From contig JANNPN010000214.1 in NCBI GenBank assembly GCA_031400185.1, positions 20,292 through 84,291 on the forward strand: a stretch of DNA of 64,000 bases, in the 5' to 3' direction. Position 1 is the stretch's first letter, and each line of letters opens with the position of its first letter. This document shows, in pieces, positions 1 through 7,566 of this stretch. A program made the position numbers and the translations under genes. A model generated the notes under the pieces. The model was not told the DNA's origin. It ran no database searches and saw nothing but the letters and a program-made list of their open reading frames with translations. This DNA is from UTPRO1 sp031400185 (GTDB lineage Bacteria; Desulfobacterota; Binatia; UTPRO1).

Positions 1-505
1 GTTGCTGGGTCGTGCCGACTTCTTGTAGCCGGCCTTCCGGCGCTCCGCGCCGGTACCGCTGGAAGTAGACCTTATTCTCCCGCTTGATCTCGACCTCAAG
101 ATACTCCGAGAGCGCGTTCACGACCGAGATGCCGACCCCGTGCAAGCCGCCGGAGACGCGATAGGCACCCTTGTCGAACTTGCCGCCCGCGTGAAGTTTC
201 GTGAGGACCACTTCGGCAGCCGAGATCTTCTCGGTCGGATGCATGTCGACGGGAATACCGCGACCGTTGTCCTCGACCGTGACGCTGTTCTCGATGTGGA
301 TGGTCACGTCGATGCGATTGCAGTGACCGCCGAGCGCCTCGTCGATCGAGTTGTCGACGACCTCGAACACGAGGTGATGAAGGCCTCGTTCGCCGGTGTC
401 GCCGATGTACATCCCAGGCCGCTTTTGAACGGCCTCGAGGCCCTCCAGAACCTTGATGTTGTCGGCGCTGTAGGTGGAGGTATCGGGTGAAATGTTCTCA
501 GCCAT
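1..505 (-). CDS. gyrB: DNA gyrase subunit B, N-terminal part (cut by window edge)
   Basis: ATPase subunit of DNA gyrase, which with GyrA introduces negative supercoils. Only the first 168 codons lie in the window; the gene runs off the left edge. Translation of the minus strand from the ATG at 505 begins MAENISPDTSTY and shows the GHKL ATPase signatures: KRPGMYIGD near residue 30, the N-box EVVDNSIDEA around residue 50, and EDNGRGIP around residue 80, then HAGGKFD and SGGLHGVG. Gyrase is favoured over ParE because the gene sits directly downstream of dnaN and dnaA, the classical origin arrangement. The usual recF gene between dnaN and gyrB is missing. Confidence 0.95.
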   Translation of the reverse strand, partial: MAENISPDTSTYSADNIKVLEGLEAVQKRPGMYIGDTGERGLHHLVFEVVDNSIDEALGGHCNRIDVTIHIENSVTVEDNGRGIPVDMHPTEKISAAEVVLTKLHAGGKFDKGAYRVSGGLHGVGISVVNALSEYLEVEIKRENKVYFQRYRRGAPEGRLQEVGTTQQ

Positions 506-638
506 TCGTCGATTTTCGATAGGGTACTAGCGCGACGGGGCCGACCCACGGCCCTCCCAAACCCCGCTCCATCCCCTCACCTGCAGCCTAGCAAGCGGGT
601 GCCGAAGGGTAAAGCTTTCCGCCTTCTACATCCGCGGC

Positions 639-1754
639 TTAGAGCCGCATCGGCATGACAACGTAGGAGTAGGTTTCATCCTCCTGCATGCGCAGGATTC
701 CGGGGCTCACCTCGTCGGTGAGGCCGATCTCGACGATGCCGGACACGCCGCTCAGTTGCAGCACGTCGAGCAAATAGCGAGCGTTGAACCCGATCGCGAA
801 CTCGTCGCCGGCGTAGTCTGCCTCGAGCTCCTCGCGGGCCTCACCAATGTCGGGGTTGGTCGTTGCAACCTCGAGCAGCCCGTTCTCGACGCGGAGCTTC
901 ACGCCTCGGGCACGTTCGCTGGAGAGAATCGACACGCGGCGCAGCGCACCAAGCAGCTCTGCGCTCCCGACTCTGACATGTCGCTTGCTTTCTTTCGGAA
1001 TCACCTGCCGGTAGTCGGGGAACTCACCCTCGATCAGGCGCATGAACAGCTCGACGCCGGCGCGCTCGATCCGAGCGAGATTTCCGCCGATCGAGAAGCT
1101 GATCTCGCCGTCGCCGACTTCGAGCAGACGACGCGCTTCGACGAGACCCTTCCGCGGCAGAATGACCCCGGGCTTGATCTCGACTCCCGTGACCTCGCGT
1201 TCGACGAGAGCAAGCCGGTGGCCGTCGGTCGCCACCATGCGGACCTGGTTCTTCTCGACGCTTTCGATGAACACGCCGCCGAGACTCAAACGGGTCTCGT
1301 CGGTGGAGACCGCGAACAGCGTCTTCTCGATCATCTCGCCAAGCGCGTCACTCGGGAGATGCATTACCACCGTGCCCTTTTTCGCCGCGGGAGTCGCTGC
1401 TGGAATGCTCGGGAAATCCTTCGGGTCGATCGAAAGCATACGGTACCGAGCGCGGCCGCCCGTCACCTCGACGCTCCCGCCGCCGGCCTTCAGGACCACC
1501 TCGTCGCTCGGAAGCTCGCGAACGATCTCGTAGAGCTTCCGCGCGTTCAGGGTGATCGAGCCCGCCTGTGCGACCTTTCCCCGACACGATCGGCGAACGC
1601 CGACTTCCAGGTCGGTGGCGGTCAGTTGAATGTCAGCTCCAGTGGCCTCGATCAGGACGTTCGCGAGGATCGGAAGCGTGTTGCGCTTCTCGACGACTCC
1701 TTGGGTCAGGTAGAGGCCTTGCAAGAAGTCGTTCTTTTCGACGCGAAGATCCAT
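639..1754 (-). CDS. dnaN: DNA polymerase III sliding clamp (beta subunit)
   Basis: Ring-shaped processivity clamp that tethers DNA polymerase III to DNA. The 371-residue length matches the family (about 365-380). The N-terminus (MDLRVEKNDFLQGLYLTQGVVEKRNTLPIL, here interrupted only for length) is typical of clamp domain 1, followed by TATDLEVGV, and the protein ends in the conserved SYVVMPMRL tail that forms part of the partner-binding pocket. It lies between dnaA (upstream, 255 bp gap holding the presumed origin) and gyrB (downstream, 133 bp gap). The ATG at 1754 is the only sensible start. Confidence 0.97.
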   Translation of the reverse strand: MDLRVEKNDFLQGLYLTQGVVEKRNTLPILANVLIEATGADIQLTATDLEVGVRRSCRGKVAQAGSITLNARKLYEIVRELPSDEVVLKAGGGSVEVTGGRARYRMLSIDPKDFPSIPAATPAAKKGTVVMHLPSDALGEMIEKTLFAVSTDETRLSLGGVFIESVEKNQVRMVATDGHRLALVEREVTGVEIKPGVILPRKGLVEARRLLEVGDGEISFSIGGNLARIERAGVELFMRLIEGEFPDYRQVIPKESKRHVRVGSAELLGALRRVSILSSERARGVKLRVENGLLEVATTNPDIGEAREELEADYAGDEFAIGFNARYLLDVLQLSGVSGIVEIGLTDEVSPGILRMQEDETYSYVVMPMRL

Positions 1755-1825
1755 CGTCCAGGGTCCCTCGGTAAGAAAGCGAGCCTTTGTAGCCTAGTGT
1801 CTTTAGAGAAGTAAATTAGAAGAGC

Positions 1826-1837
1826 TAGTAGTAGTAG
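1826..1837 (+). promoter_or_regulatory. Candidate DnaA-trio element (four TAG repeats)
   Basis: Four perfect tandem TAG trinucleotides, which read 3'-GAT-5' repeated on this strand. That is the published DnaA-trio consensus bound by single-strand-engaged DnaA. A DnaA box lies 12 bp to one side and an AT-rich tract to the other. A simple chance trinucleotide repeat remains possible. Confidence 0.55.
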
Positions 1838-1849
1838 GCACGCGGATTC

Positions 1850-1858
1850 GGTGGATAC
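1850..1858 (-). promoter_or_regulatory. DnaA box beside the trinucleotide run
   Basis: The minus strand reads GTATCCACC, 7 of 9 matches to TTATCCACA. Its spacing to the TAG run, with a GC-rich stretch between, fits the box that loads DnaA onto the trios. Confidence 0.5.
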
Positions 1859-1995
1859 AGGGGCCAACTAGCGAAGGTCGCAGCGTTTCACTTGTGCACG
1901 CCGGTGGACGGAGCACCCACGATGAAGCCAACGCACGACGTCTGGTCGTCCGTGTCCCCAGGGGCTCCAGCGAGAATCCCCACGCCATCCAACGA

Positions 1996-2004
1996 TCATC
2001 CACA
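1996..2004 (+). promoter_or_regulatory. DnaA box near the dnaA stop codon
   Basis: Plus strand TCATCCACA, 8 of 9 matches to the TTATCCACA consensus, immediately downstream of the dnaA coding region (dnaA reads leftward and stops at 2010). Confidence 0.55.
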
Positions 2005-2009
2005 GGCAG

Positions 2010-3356
2010 TCAGGATTTCGTTCGCGCGAGTCGTTCGAGCTCGTCGATCACCGCGCGGAGCTGGTGGTCGTCCTTGAGACGGCGCTCGATCGTGTTGTTC
2101 CCGTGAATGACGGTCGAGTGGTCGCGCCCACCGAAGCGCTCGCCGATGACGGGGAATGACGACCCGGTGAGCTTGCGGGCGAGAAACATCGCGATCTGGC
2201 GTGGGAACGCGATGTTGCGTGTCCGCTTCTGCGAGAGCAGGTCGCCGAGACGAATACCGTGATGCTCGCACACGACGCGTTGGATGGTCTCGATGCTCAC
2301 GGTCGACCGGTCGCGCAGGAGATCCTGGAGGACGTGGCGGGCGAAATCCACGGTGATGGCGGTCTTGGAGAGCGAGGCGAAAGCCGAAAGACGCGTCAGG
2401 CACCCTTCGAGCTCACGGACGTTCGAGTCGATCTTCGAAGCGAGGTGGATGGCGACCTCACGCGGAAGCTCGAGACCGTCAATTTCGGCCTTCTTCTCGA
2501 GGATCGCGACGCGGGTCTCCATGTCCGGCGGCTGAACATCGGCGATGAGCCCCCACTCGAAGCGATTGCGCAGACGTTCCTCCAGGCCGGGGATGTCCTT
2601 CGGTACCGTGTCGGACGTGAGGATGATCTGCTTGTGCGACTCGTGCAGAGCGTTGAAGGTGTGGAAGAACTCTTCCTGCGTGCGCTCGCGGTTCGCCAGG
2701 AACTGCACGTCGTCGACGATCAGGATATCGATCTTCCGAAACGTGGATTTGAACTCCTCCATCCGGTCGCGGCGGAGCGCTGTGATCAGTTGGGTCATGA
2801 ACACTTCGGCGCTCAGATACGCGACGCGTGTCTCGGAGTCGGCCTCGAGGGCGGCGTGACCGATCGCATTCGCGAGGTGGGTCTTGCCGAGCCCGACGCC
2901 GCCGTAGAGGAAGAGCGGATTGTAGTGGTGTCCAGGTTGGGCGGCGACCGCTTTGCACGCGGCGTTCGCGAACTGGTTGCTCGCCCCGACCACGAAAGTT
3001 GCGAAGGTATACCGCGGCACCAGGGCGCCGAACCGGATCGGGCGTCGTTTGCCCGCAGGCGCGTCGCCAGGGAAAAGCTCGCCTTGCGCACGGCCCGCGA
3101 CGATTACGCTCACGCGGCACGGCTTCCCGACTGCGCGCATCGCATCCTCGAGACCGCCGGGATAGTGCAACGTCATCCAGCTCGCGGCAGTTGTCGTCGG
3201 CGCAACCAGTCGGAGCTCGTCGCCGTCCATGCCGGCGAACCGTAACGTCTCGACGCCGGATTGGAACGCTTCGCGTCCGAAGCGAGCCAACAAGATCTCA
3301 CGTGCACGCTGCCACGCGAGATCGGGCGCATCTTCAACGGGTGCCGGGCGGCTCAT
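2010..3356 (-). CDS. dnaA: Chromosomal replication initiator DnaA
   Basis: AAA+ initiator that binds DnaA boxes and opens the origin. With the ATG at 3356 the protein is 448 residues, the usual size. A longer open frame reaches 3560, but its extra 68 residues do not resemble DnaA, whereas MSRPAPVEDAP followed by the helix AWQRAREILLARFG is a normal domain I. Domain III has Walker A GGVGLGKTHLAN and Walker B ILIVDDVQFL. Domain IV ends with the DNA-binding signature GRDHSTVIHG. It is transcribed toward dnaN and gyrB. It is separated from the divergent hemL by about 185 bp that must hold promoters for both directions; I saw no clear DnaA box there. Confidence 0.96.
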   Translation of the reverse strand: MSRPAPVEDAPDLAWQRAREILLARFGREAFQSGVETLRFAGMDGDELRLVAPTTTAASWMTLHYPGGLEDAMRAVGKPCRVSVIVAGRAQGELFPGDAPAGKRRPIRFGALVPRYTFATFVVGASNQFANAACKAVAAQPGHHYNPLFLYGGVGLGKTHLANAIGHAALEADSETRVAYLSAEVFMTQLITALRRDRMEEFKSTFRKIDILIVDDVQFLANRERTQEEFFHTFNALHESHKQIILTSDTVPKDIPGLEERLRNRFEWGLIADVQPPDMETRVAILEKKAEIDGLELPREVAIHLASKIDSNVRELEGCLTRLSAFASLSKTAITVDFARHVLQDLLRDRSTVSIETIQRVVCEHHGIRLGDLLSQKRTRNIAFPRQIAMFLARKLTGSSFPVIGERFGGRDHSTVIHGNNTIERRLKDDHQLRAVIDELERLARTKS

Positions 3357-3541
3357 CGCGTCCGCAGCCAATGTCGTGTCACAGGGCAGACCCAGGAACG
3401 GCGAGACGCGGATCTGTAGACGCTTTGCCGGGGGTTCGCAAGCAAAAATCTTCGCGACCGGCGCGGAGCGGCGCACGTTGATTGCCTCTGACCGCAGTGG
3501 TACCTGCAGCACCTCGCGCTCGCCGCGCTTTCCGTGTCGCT

Positions 3542-4819
3542 GTGACGACGCTCTCGACAAAGCTCTACGACGAAGCGTCCCGGCTCTTTCCCGGGGGCGT
3601 CAACAGCCCCGTACGCGCGTGGCGGAACGTTGACGGGACACCGCTTTTCATCTCGCGTGCGCGCGGTGCGACCATCACCGATGCGGACGGACGCACATAC
3701 CGCGATTTCGTCGGGTCGTGGGGCGCCGCGATCGCCGGCCACGCGCATCCCGACGTCGTCGCCGCAGTGAATCGAGCCGTCGCGTCGGGTCTCGGCTTCG
3801 GCGCGCCGACGCCCGCAGAGATCGCGCTCGGGCGAGCCATCACCGAAGCGATGCCGTCGATTCAGCGCATCCGCATGGTGAACTCCGGCACCGAGGCGAC
3901 GATGTCCGCGATCCGCGTCGCTCGCGCGTTCACCGGGCGGCCGAAGATCCTCAAGTTCGCCGGGTGCTATCACGGGCATTCCGACGGCCTGTTGGCTCGA
4001 GCCGGCTCTGGGGCGCTCACGTTCGGAGTACCCGACAGCGCAGGAGTCCCGGAGTCGGTGGCCTCGAACACGCTCGTCGCGGCGTTCAATTCGGCCGAGG
4101 CCGAGGCGTATCTCGAGGCGTACGGCAACGAGCTCGCGGCGGTCATCGTCGAGCCGATCGCGGCCAACATGGGCGTCGTCCCCCCCGCGCCCGGTTTCCT
4201 CGAGCGTCTGCGGGAAGCGACGCGGAACCACGGTACCCTGCTGATCTTCGACGAGGTGATCTCCGGCTTCCGTGTCGCGCGCGGCGGAGCTCAAGCGCTC
4301 CTCGGGATCGAGCCAGACCTTACGTGTCTCGGCAAGATCATCGGGGGCGGCCTACCCGTAGGCGCGTTCGGTGGACGACGCGACGTCATGGAGTTGCTCG
4401 CCCCGCTCGGGCCCGTCTACCAAGCAGGAACGCTCTCCGGGAACCCCGTGACCATGGCCGCGGGAAACGCGACGCTCGGCGTACTCGATGCAAAGGCTTT
4501 TGGCCGTCTCGAGACGATGGGAAGGCACATTGCGGCCGGGCTCGAAGAAGCATTGCGCCGGACGGGCATCGTCGGCTGCGTGCAACGGGTCGGATCGATG
4601 TTCACCCTCTTATTCGGCGTCGAATCCGCGGCGAACCTGGTCGAGGTGGAGCGTGCAGACCGGGACCGCTTCCGACGGTTCTTTTACGGCATGCTCGAGC
4701 GAGGCTTCTACCTCCCCCCCTCGCCGTTCGAGGCGTCCTTCGTGTCGCTGGCGCACACGGAAGCGGACGTCGACGCGTTTGTCGCCGCGGCGGTCGAAAC
4801 CTTGCAGTCGCTCGAGTGA
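3542..4819 (+). CDS. hemL: Glutamate-1-semialdehyde 2,1-aminomutase
   Basis: PLP enzyme that converts glutamate-1-semialdehyde to 5-aminolevulinate in the C5 route to haem and other tetrapyrroles. From the GTG at 3542 the protein is 425 residues and begins with the family's normal start (TTLSTKLYDEASRLFPGGV). An upstream TTG at 3482 would add 20 unrelated residues. Seen are VNSGTEATMSAIRVAR, FDEVISGFR and the PLP-lysine motif CLGKIIGGGLPVG, with Lys265 as the Schiff-base residue. It lies 3 bp upstream of atpZ, so it is probably the first gene of the Fo ATP synthase operon, an unusual pairing. Confidence 0.95.
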   Translation: MTTLSTKLYDEASRLFPGGVNSPVRAWRNVDGTPLFISRARGATITDADGRTYRDFVGSWGAAIAGHAHPDVVAAVNRAVASGLGFGAPTPAEIALGRAITEAMPSIQRIRMVNSGTEATMSAIRVARAFTGRPKILKFAGCYHGHSDGLLARAGSGALTFGVPDSAGVPESVASNTLVAAFNSAEAEAYLEAYGNELAAVIVEPIAANMGVVPPAPGFLERLREATRNHGTLLIFDEVISGFRVARGGAQALLGIEPDLTCLGKIIGGGLPVGAFGGRRDVMELLAPLGPVYQAGTLSGNPVTMAAGNATLGVLDAKAFGRLETMGRHIAAGLEEALRRTGIVGCVQRVGSMFTLLFGVESAANLVEVERADRDRFRRFFYGMLERGFYLPPSPFEASFVSLAHTEADVDAFVAAAVETLQSLE

Positions 4820-4822
4820 GCC

Positions 4823-5056
4823 GTGCCTAGGACCGGCGATCCAGGCAACGAATCCGCCTTCTTTCGCTATGCCAAGTATTCGGCGGTCGCGTTTGAGTTC
4901 ATCGGGTCCATACTGGCTGGAGTTTTCGTCGGCAGTGCGCTAGACGGCTGGCTCCGAACCGAGCCGTGGCTGGTCCTCACCATGACGATCGCTGGCACCG
5001 TGATCGGATTCTACCGCATGATCCAGATTCTTCAGCGCCTGCAACGCAACCAATGA
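4823..5056 (+). CDS. atpZ: AtpZ/AtpI-family small ATP synthase membrane protein
   Basis: Small membrane protein found at the start of many bacterial atp operons, thought to help c-ring assembly or Mg/Ca uptake. The 77-residue product has two hydrophobic segments (about residues 21-42 and 49-68), with the glycine-rich SILAGVFVGSALDGWL and TIAGTVIGFYRMI pattern of the AtpZ/AtpQ-type family. It starts with GTG 3 bp after hemL, and its stop overlaps the ATG of the next gene (ATGA). The family assignment is firm; the detailed function is not known from sequence. Confidence 0.8.
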   Translation: MPRTGDPGNESAFFRYAKYSAVAFEFIGSILAGVFVGSALDGWLRTEPWLVLTMTIAGTVIGFYRMIQILQRLQRNQ

Positions 5057-5424
5057 ACGTTCGCCTGAATCGCATCCAGGGTCTGGTGTTGTCGATCACG
5101 ACCATAGTGGCCGTGATCGCCCTGACCGTCGGGTTCACCACCCCGTTCGGCATCGTCCTCGGTGGCATGGCAGCCTGGCTCGATTTCGTCGTGATTCGAG
5201 GGCTCGTAGCCGCGATGCTGGCGCGCAAGCCCGCTAAGGAACACATTGTGCCGATGGCGCTTGCCAAGTCACTGGTGCTGGTCACCGTTCCTGCCGTCGC
5301 GTTACTTCTGCCTGGATCGCTGGTGAGCGGCGTCTCGTTCGCGATCGGCGTCACCGCGTTGCCGGCGGCCATCGTGATCGACGCGTGTCTCGCGGTACCT
5401 CAGAGCGAAGTAGGAGAAGCGTAG
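5053..5424 (+). CDS. AtpI-like ATP synthase subunit I
   Basis: 123-residue integral membrane protein with four predicted hydrophobic segments: LVLSITTIVAVIALTV, IVLGGMAAWLDFVVIRGL, SLVLVTVPAVALLLPG and FAIGVTALPAAIVIDA. Size, hydrophobicity and position between atpZ and atpB are typical of the poorly conserved 'ATP synthase subunit I' proteins that help assemble the c-ring. Its ATG overlaps the atpZ stop, and its stop codon is immediately followed by the atpB ATG, so the genes are translationally coupled. Identification rests mostly on context. Confidence 0.65.
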   Translation: MNVRLNRIQGLVLSITTIVAVIALTVGFTTPFGIVLGGMAAWLDFVVIRGLVAAMLARKPAKEHIVPMALAKSLVLVTVPAVALLLPGSLVSGVSFAIGVTALPAAIVIDACLAVPQSEVGEA

Positions 5425-6117
5425 ATGGAGCACGGGTTTTCCTGGGTCCAGCAGATTCCGGGGTTGATGGCGCTCGAGCCGCACACGGCGACAGCGCTCT
5501 TGGTCATGGTCGGCCTCTTGTTGTTCGCGCTACGGGCGCGGCAGCAACTCGCCGCGACGGCCGACGTCACGGTTCCCGACGAGGGGTTCTCGGCGCGAAA
5601 CGTCGGTGAGGTGATCACGGAGTTCATCACGAACCTCTCCGAGAGCGTCATCGGGCATGACGGTCCGAAGTACGTCCCGCTCTTCGCGAGCTTTTTCGTC
5701 TTCATTCTCGCATCGAACCTGATCGGTTTGATCCCGGGATTCACGCCGCCGACCGACAACTTCAACGTGACGCTCGCGCTCGGGGTCGTGTCGTTCGTCG
5801 CGTACAACTTCTATGGCCTGCAGGCGCACGGGTTGGCGTACCTGAAGCAATTCATGGGTCCCCTGCTGCTCCTCGCGCCCCTCATGATCGTCGTCGAGCT
5901 GTTCAGCCATTTGTTCAGGCCCGCGTCTCTGGCGATTCGGCTCTACGGCAACATGTTCGCCGATCACCTGCTGCTCGGGATCTTCACCGATCTCACGAAG
6001 GTGCTGATTCCCGTGATTTTCTATTTGCTCGGTACCTTCGTCTCGCTGGTGCAGGCGCTCGTGTTCACCTTGCTCACCATGGTGTACGTCGGGCTCGCCA
6101 TCAGCCACGACCACTAG
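5425..6117 (+). CDS. atpB: F1Fo ATP synthase subunit a
   Basis: Membrane subunit that forms the proton half-channels against the c-ring. The 230-residue protein has five or so membrane helices. The essential arginine lies in ASLAIRLYGNMFADHLLLG, and the typical ASNLIGLIPGFTPPTDNFNVT loop is split here by the first long helices. The C-terminal helix carries LVQALVFTLLTMVYV. It directly abuts the AtpI-like gene; atpE follows after 99 bp. Genes for b, delta, alpha, gamma, beta and epsilon are not in the window. Confidence 0.95.
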   Translation: MEHGFSWVQQIPGLMALEPHTATALLVMVGLLLFALRARQQLAATADVTVPDEGFSARNVGEVITEFITNLSESVIGHDGPKYVPLFASFFVFILASNLIGLIPGFTPPTDNFNVTLALGVVSFVAYNFYGLQAHGLAYLKQFMGPLLLLAPLMIVVELFSHLFRPASLAIRLYGNMFADHLLLGIFTDLTKVLIPVIFYLLGTFVSLVQALVFTLLTMVYVGLAISHDH

Positions 6118-6216
6118 GCATTCCCGCTTCATCCGGTTCGCACGGCGCCGCAGGTGGAAGAGGAAAGAGAAGGTGCGGGCGGCAGAATGCGGATCTTAAC
6201 TAGGAGGGCTGTGCAT

Positions 6217-6534
6217 ATGTCGAGAATCGTGTGGTTCTTTCTTGCCGTCATCGGTTTCATGAGCATCGCGACCCCGAGCTTCGCCCAGGACGGCGGTGCC
6301 GACGCGGGGGGCTTGATCGCCCTCGGCGCGGGCCTCGGGATCGGGATCGCGGCGCTCGGCGTCGGTCTCGGTCAGGGTCGTGCGACCGCCGCCGCGATGG
6401 AAAGCATCGGCCGGAACCCGAACTCTGCCGACCGCATCTTCGTGCCGATGATCATCGGCCTGGCGCTCATGGAAGCACTCTGTCTCTACGCGCTGGTGAT
6501 CGCGTTCTTCCTGCAGGGCAAGATCCCGGGCTGA
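6217..6534 (+). CDS. atpE: F1Fo ATP synthase subunit c
   Basis: Forms the rotating c-ring. The start is ATG 6217, behind a clear TAGGAGG at 6201-6207; an upstream GTG/ATG extension is not needed. The product is 105 residues because it carries an N-terminal signal-peptide-like extension ending in SFAQ, seen in several deltaproteobacterial c subunits. The mature hairpin shows GLGIGIAALGVGLGQG, the polar loop GRNPNSADR, and the ion-binding glutamate in ALMEALCLYAL. Ala follows that Glu rather than the Ser/Thr of Na+-type rings, so proton coupling is the better guess. Confidence 0.94.
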   Translation: MSRIVWFFLAVIGFMSIATPSFAQDGGADAGGLIALGAGLGIGIAALGVGLGQGRATAAAMESIGRNPNSADRIFVPMIIGLALMEALCLYALVIAFFLQGKIPG

Positions 6535-6577
6535 CGGCGAGGGCAAACGGACGCGCAGCGTCCAATGACCTAGCAGA

Positions 6578-6616
6578 CGCGAGGAGCGGGATGGTTTCCG
6601 CTCCTCGCGGTTTTTT
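6578..6616 (+). terminator. Rho-independent terminator after atpE
   Basis: A perfect 12-bp stem (6578-6589 with 6598-6609), rich in GC, is followed by six T residues at 6611-6616. It closes the hemL-atpE transcription unit and insulates the parB gene downstream. Confidence 0.9.
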
Positions 6617-6731
6617 GGGGCTGCAGAAATCGCTTGGGCATTGGCGGAGCTTTGGGGTATGGTCGATTCAACCGACGCTCTGAAGCTCCGGATTTCCTGG
6701 CTCGACGTGGTGGTGGGGAAAGGAGGCTGCG

Positions 6732-7553
6732 GTGGAAGCAGTTTCTGGAGCAGCAAGAGGTGTAGCGTTCGCGGCGGGTCAGTTCATGAGCGGCCAGCGC
6801 ATCTTGTTGGCCGCGATCCCGATCGAGCAGCTCCACCCCAATCCTCAACAACCGCGGAGATTCATCGACCCCGCCGGTCTCGATGAGCTCACTGAGTCCG
6901 TGCGTCAGCGCGGAGTGCTGCAGCCGATCATCGTCAAGCACGAGGGTGACGGCTATTTGATCATGGCCGGTGAGCGCCGCTACCGTGCGGCCAAAGCCGC
7001 CGGTCTGACGGTTATGCCGGCGATCGTCCGCGACGACGATCCGAACGAGATCGCGCTGATCGAGAACCTTCAGCGCGAGGATTTGACGGCGCTCGAAGAA
7101 GCCGAAGGCCTCGGAGCGATGGTTGCCCGCTACGGCTACACGCACCAAGCCCTCGCGCAACTGCTCCACAAGAGCCGCCCATACGTTTCGAACACGCTCG
7201 TTCTGACGCGTCTTCCGGCCGAGGTGAAAGCCGAGCTGCACCGCTACCCGTCGATTTCGCGCGAGATCCTGATGACCATCGCTCGTCAGGAATCGGAAAT
7301 CGAGATGCTGAAGCTCTGGCGGCGCGTCAAGCTCGCCAACATCTCCGTCCACAAGTTTCGCGAATCCCGGCGCACGGAGACCGGGGCCGAGCGTGCTCGC
7401 GAGGTGATGGCGGCCGCGCGTCGGGTGAACCGCAAGCTCCGGGATTTCGAAGCGACCGACCTGAGCGAGACGGAGCGACAGAAACTGGTTCGGGTGTTGC
7501 GCCGCACGCGCAAGCGCGTCGATCACATGCTTACCGCGATAGGTTCGTCCTGA
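6732..7553 (+). CDS. ParB/RepB/Spo0J-family DNA-binding protein (no ParA partner here)
   Basis: Chromosome-partition-type CTPase/DNA-clamp protein. It has the N-terminal ParB motifs LHPNPQQPRR, QRGVLQPIIV, the nucleotide-binding GERRYRAAK and the box II signature IENLQREDLTALEEA, then a helix-turn-helix (THQALAQLLHKSRPYVSNTL). The C-terminal part is short and basic. GTG 6732 is chosen because AAAGGAGG lies 5 bp upstream; an ATG at 6786 is an alternative. ParA, normally adjacent, is absent, and I found no parS-like palindrome nearby. It could be the main ParB with parA elsewhere, or a Noc-type or nucleoid-associated relative. The origin-proximal position fits a chromosomal role. Confidence 0.85.
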   Translation: MEAVSGAARGVAFAAGQFMSGQRILLAAIPIEQLHPNPQQPRRFIDPAGLDELTESVRQRGVLQPIIVKHEGDGYLIMAGERRYRAAKAAGLTVMPAIVRDDDPNEIALIENLQREDLTALEEAEGLGAMVARYGYTHQALAQLLHKSRPYVSNTLVLTRLPAEVKAELHRYPSISREILMTIARQESEIEMLKLWRRVKLANISVHKFRESRRTETGAERAREVMAAARRVNRKLRDFEATDLSETERQKLVRVLRRTRKRVDHMLTAIGSS

Positions 7554-7566
7554 GCCGGTGCTTGTG

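Larger units (their letters stand above)
1755..2009. other. Probable replication origin (oriC) in the dnaA-dnaN gap
   Basis: This 255-bp gap contains a 12-base run of four TAG trinucleotides at 1826-1837. A 7-of-9 DnaA box lies at 1850-1858, separated by a GC-rich spacer, and an AT-rich stretch lies on the other side (about 1801-1824). A better box (8 of 9) lies at 1996-2004, next to the dnaA stop. Read in the dnaA direction the order is DnaA box, GC-rich spacer, CTA repeats, AT-rich DNA, dnaN. That is the arrangement of the bacterial basal origin unwinding system with DnaA-trios. Gene polarity also diverges here: dnaA-dnaN-gyrB go left, and hemL-atp go right. Function is inferred from layout. 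Confidence 0.6.

Noticed and set aside
6540..6731. parS site near parB
   Set aside because: I found no GTTTCAC/GTGAAAC-type palindrome.
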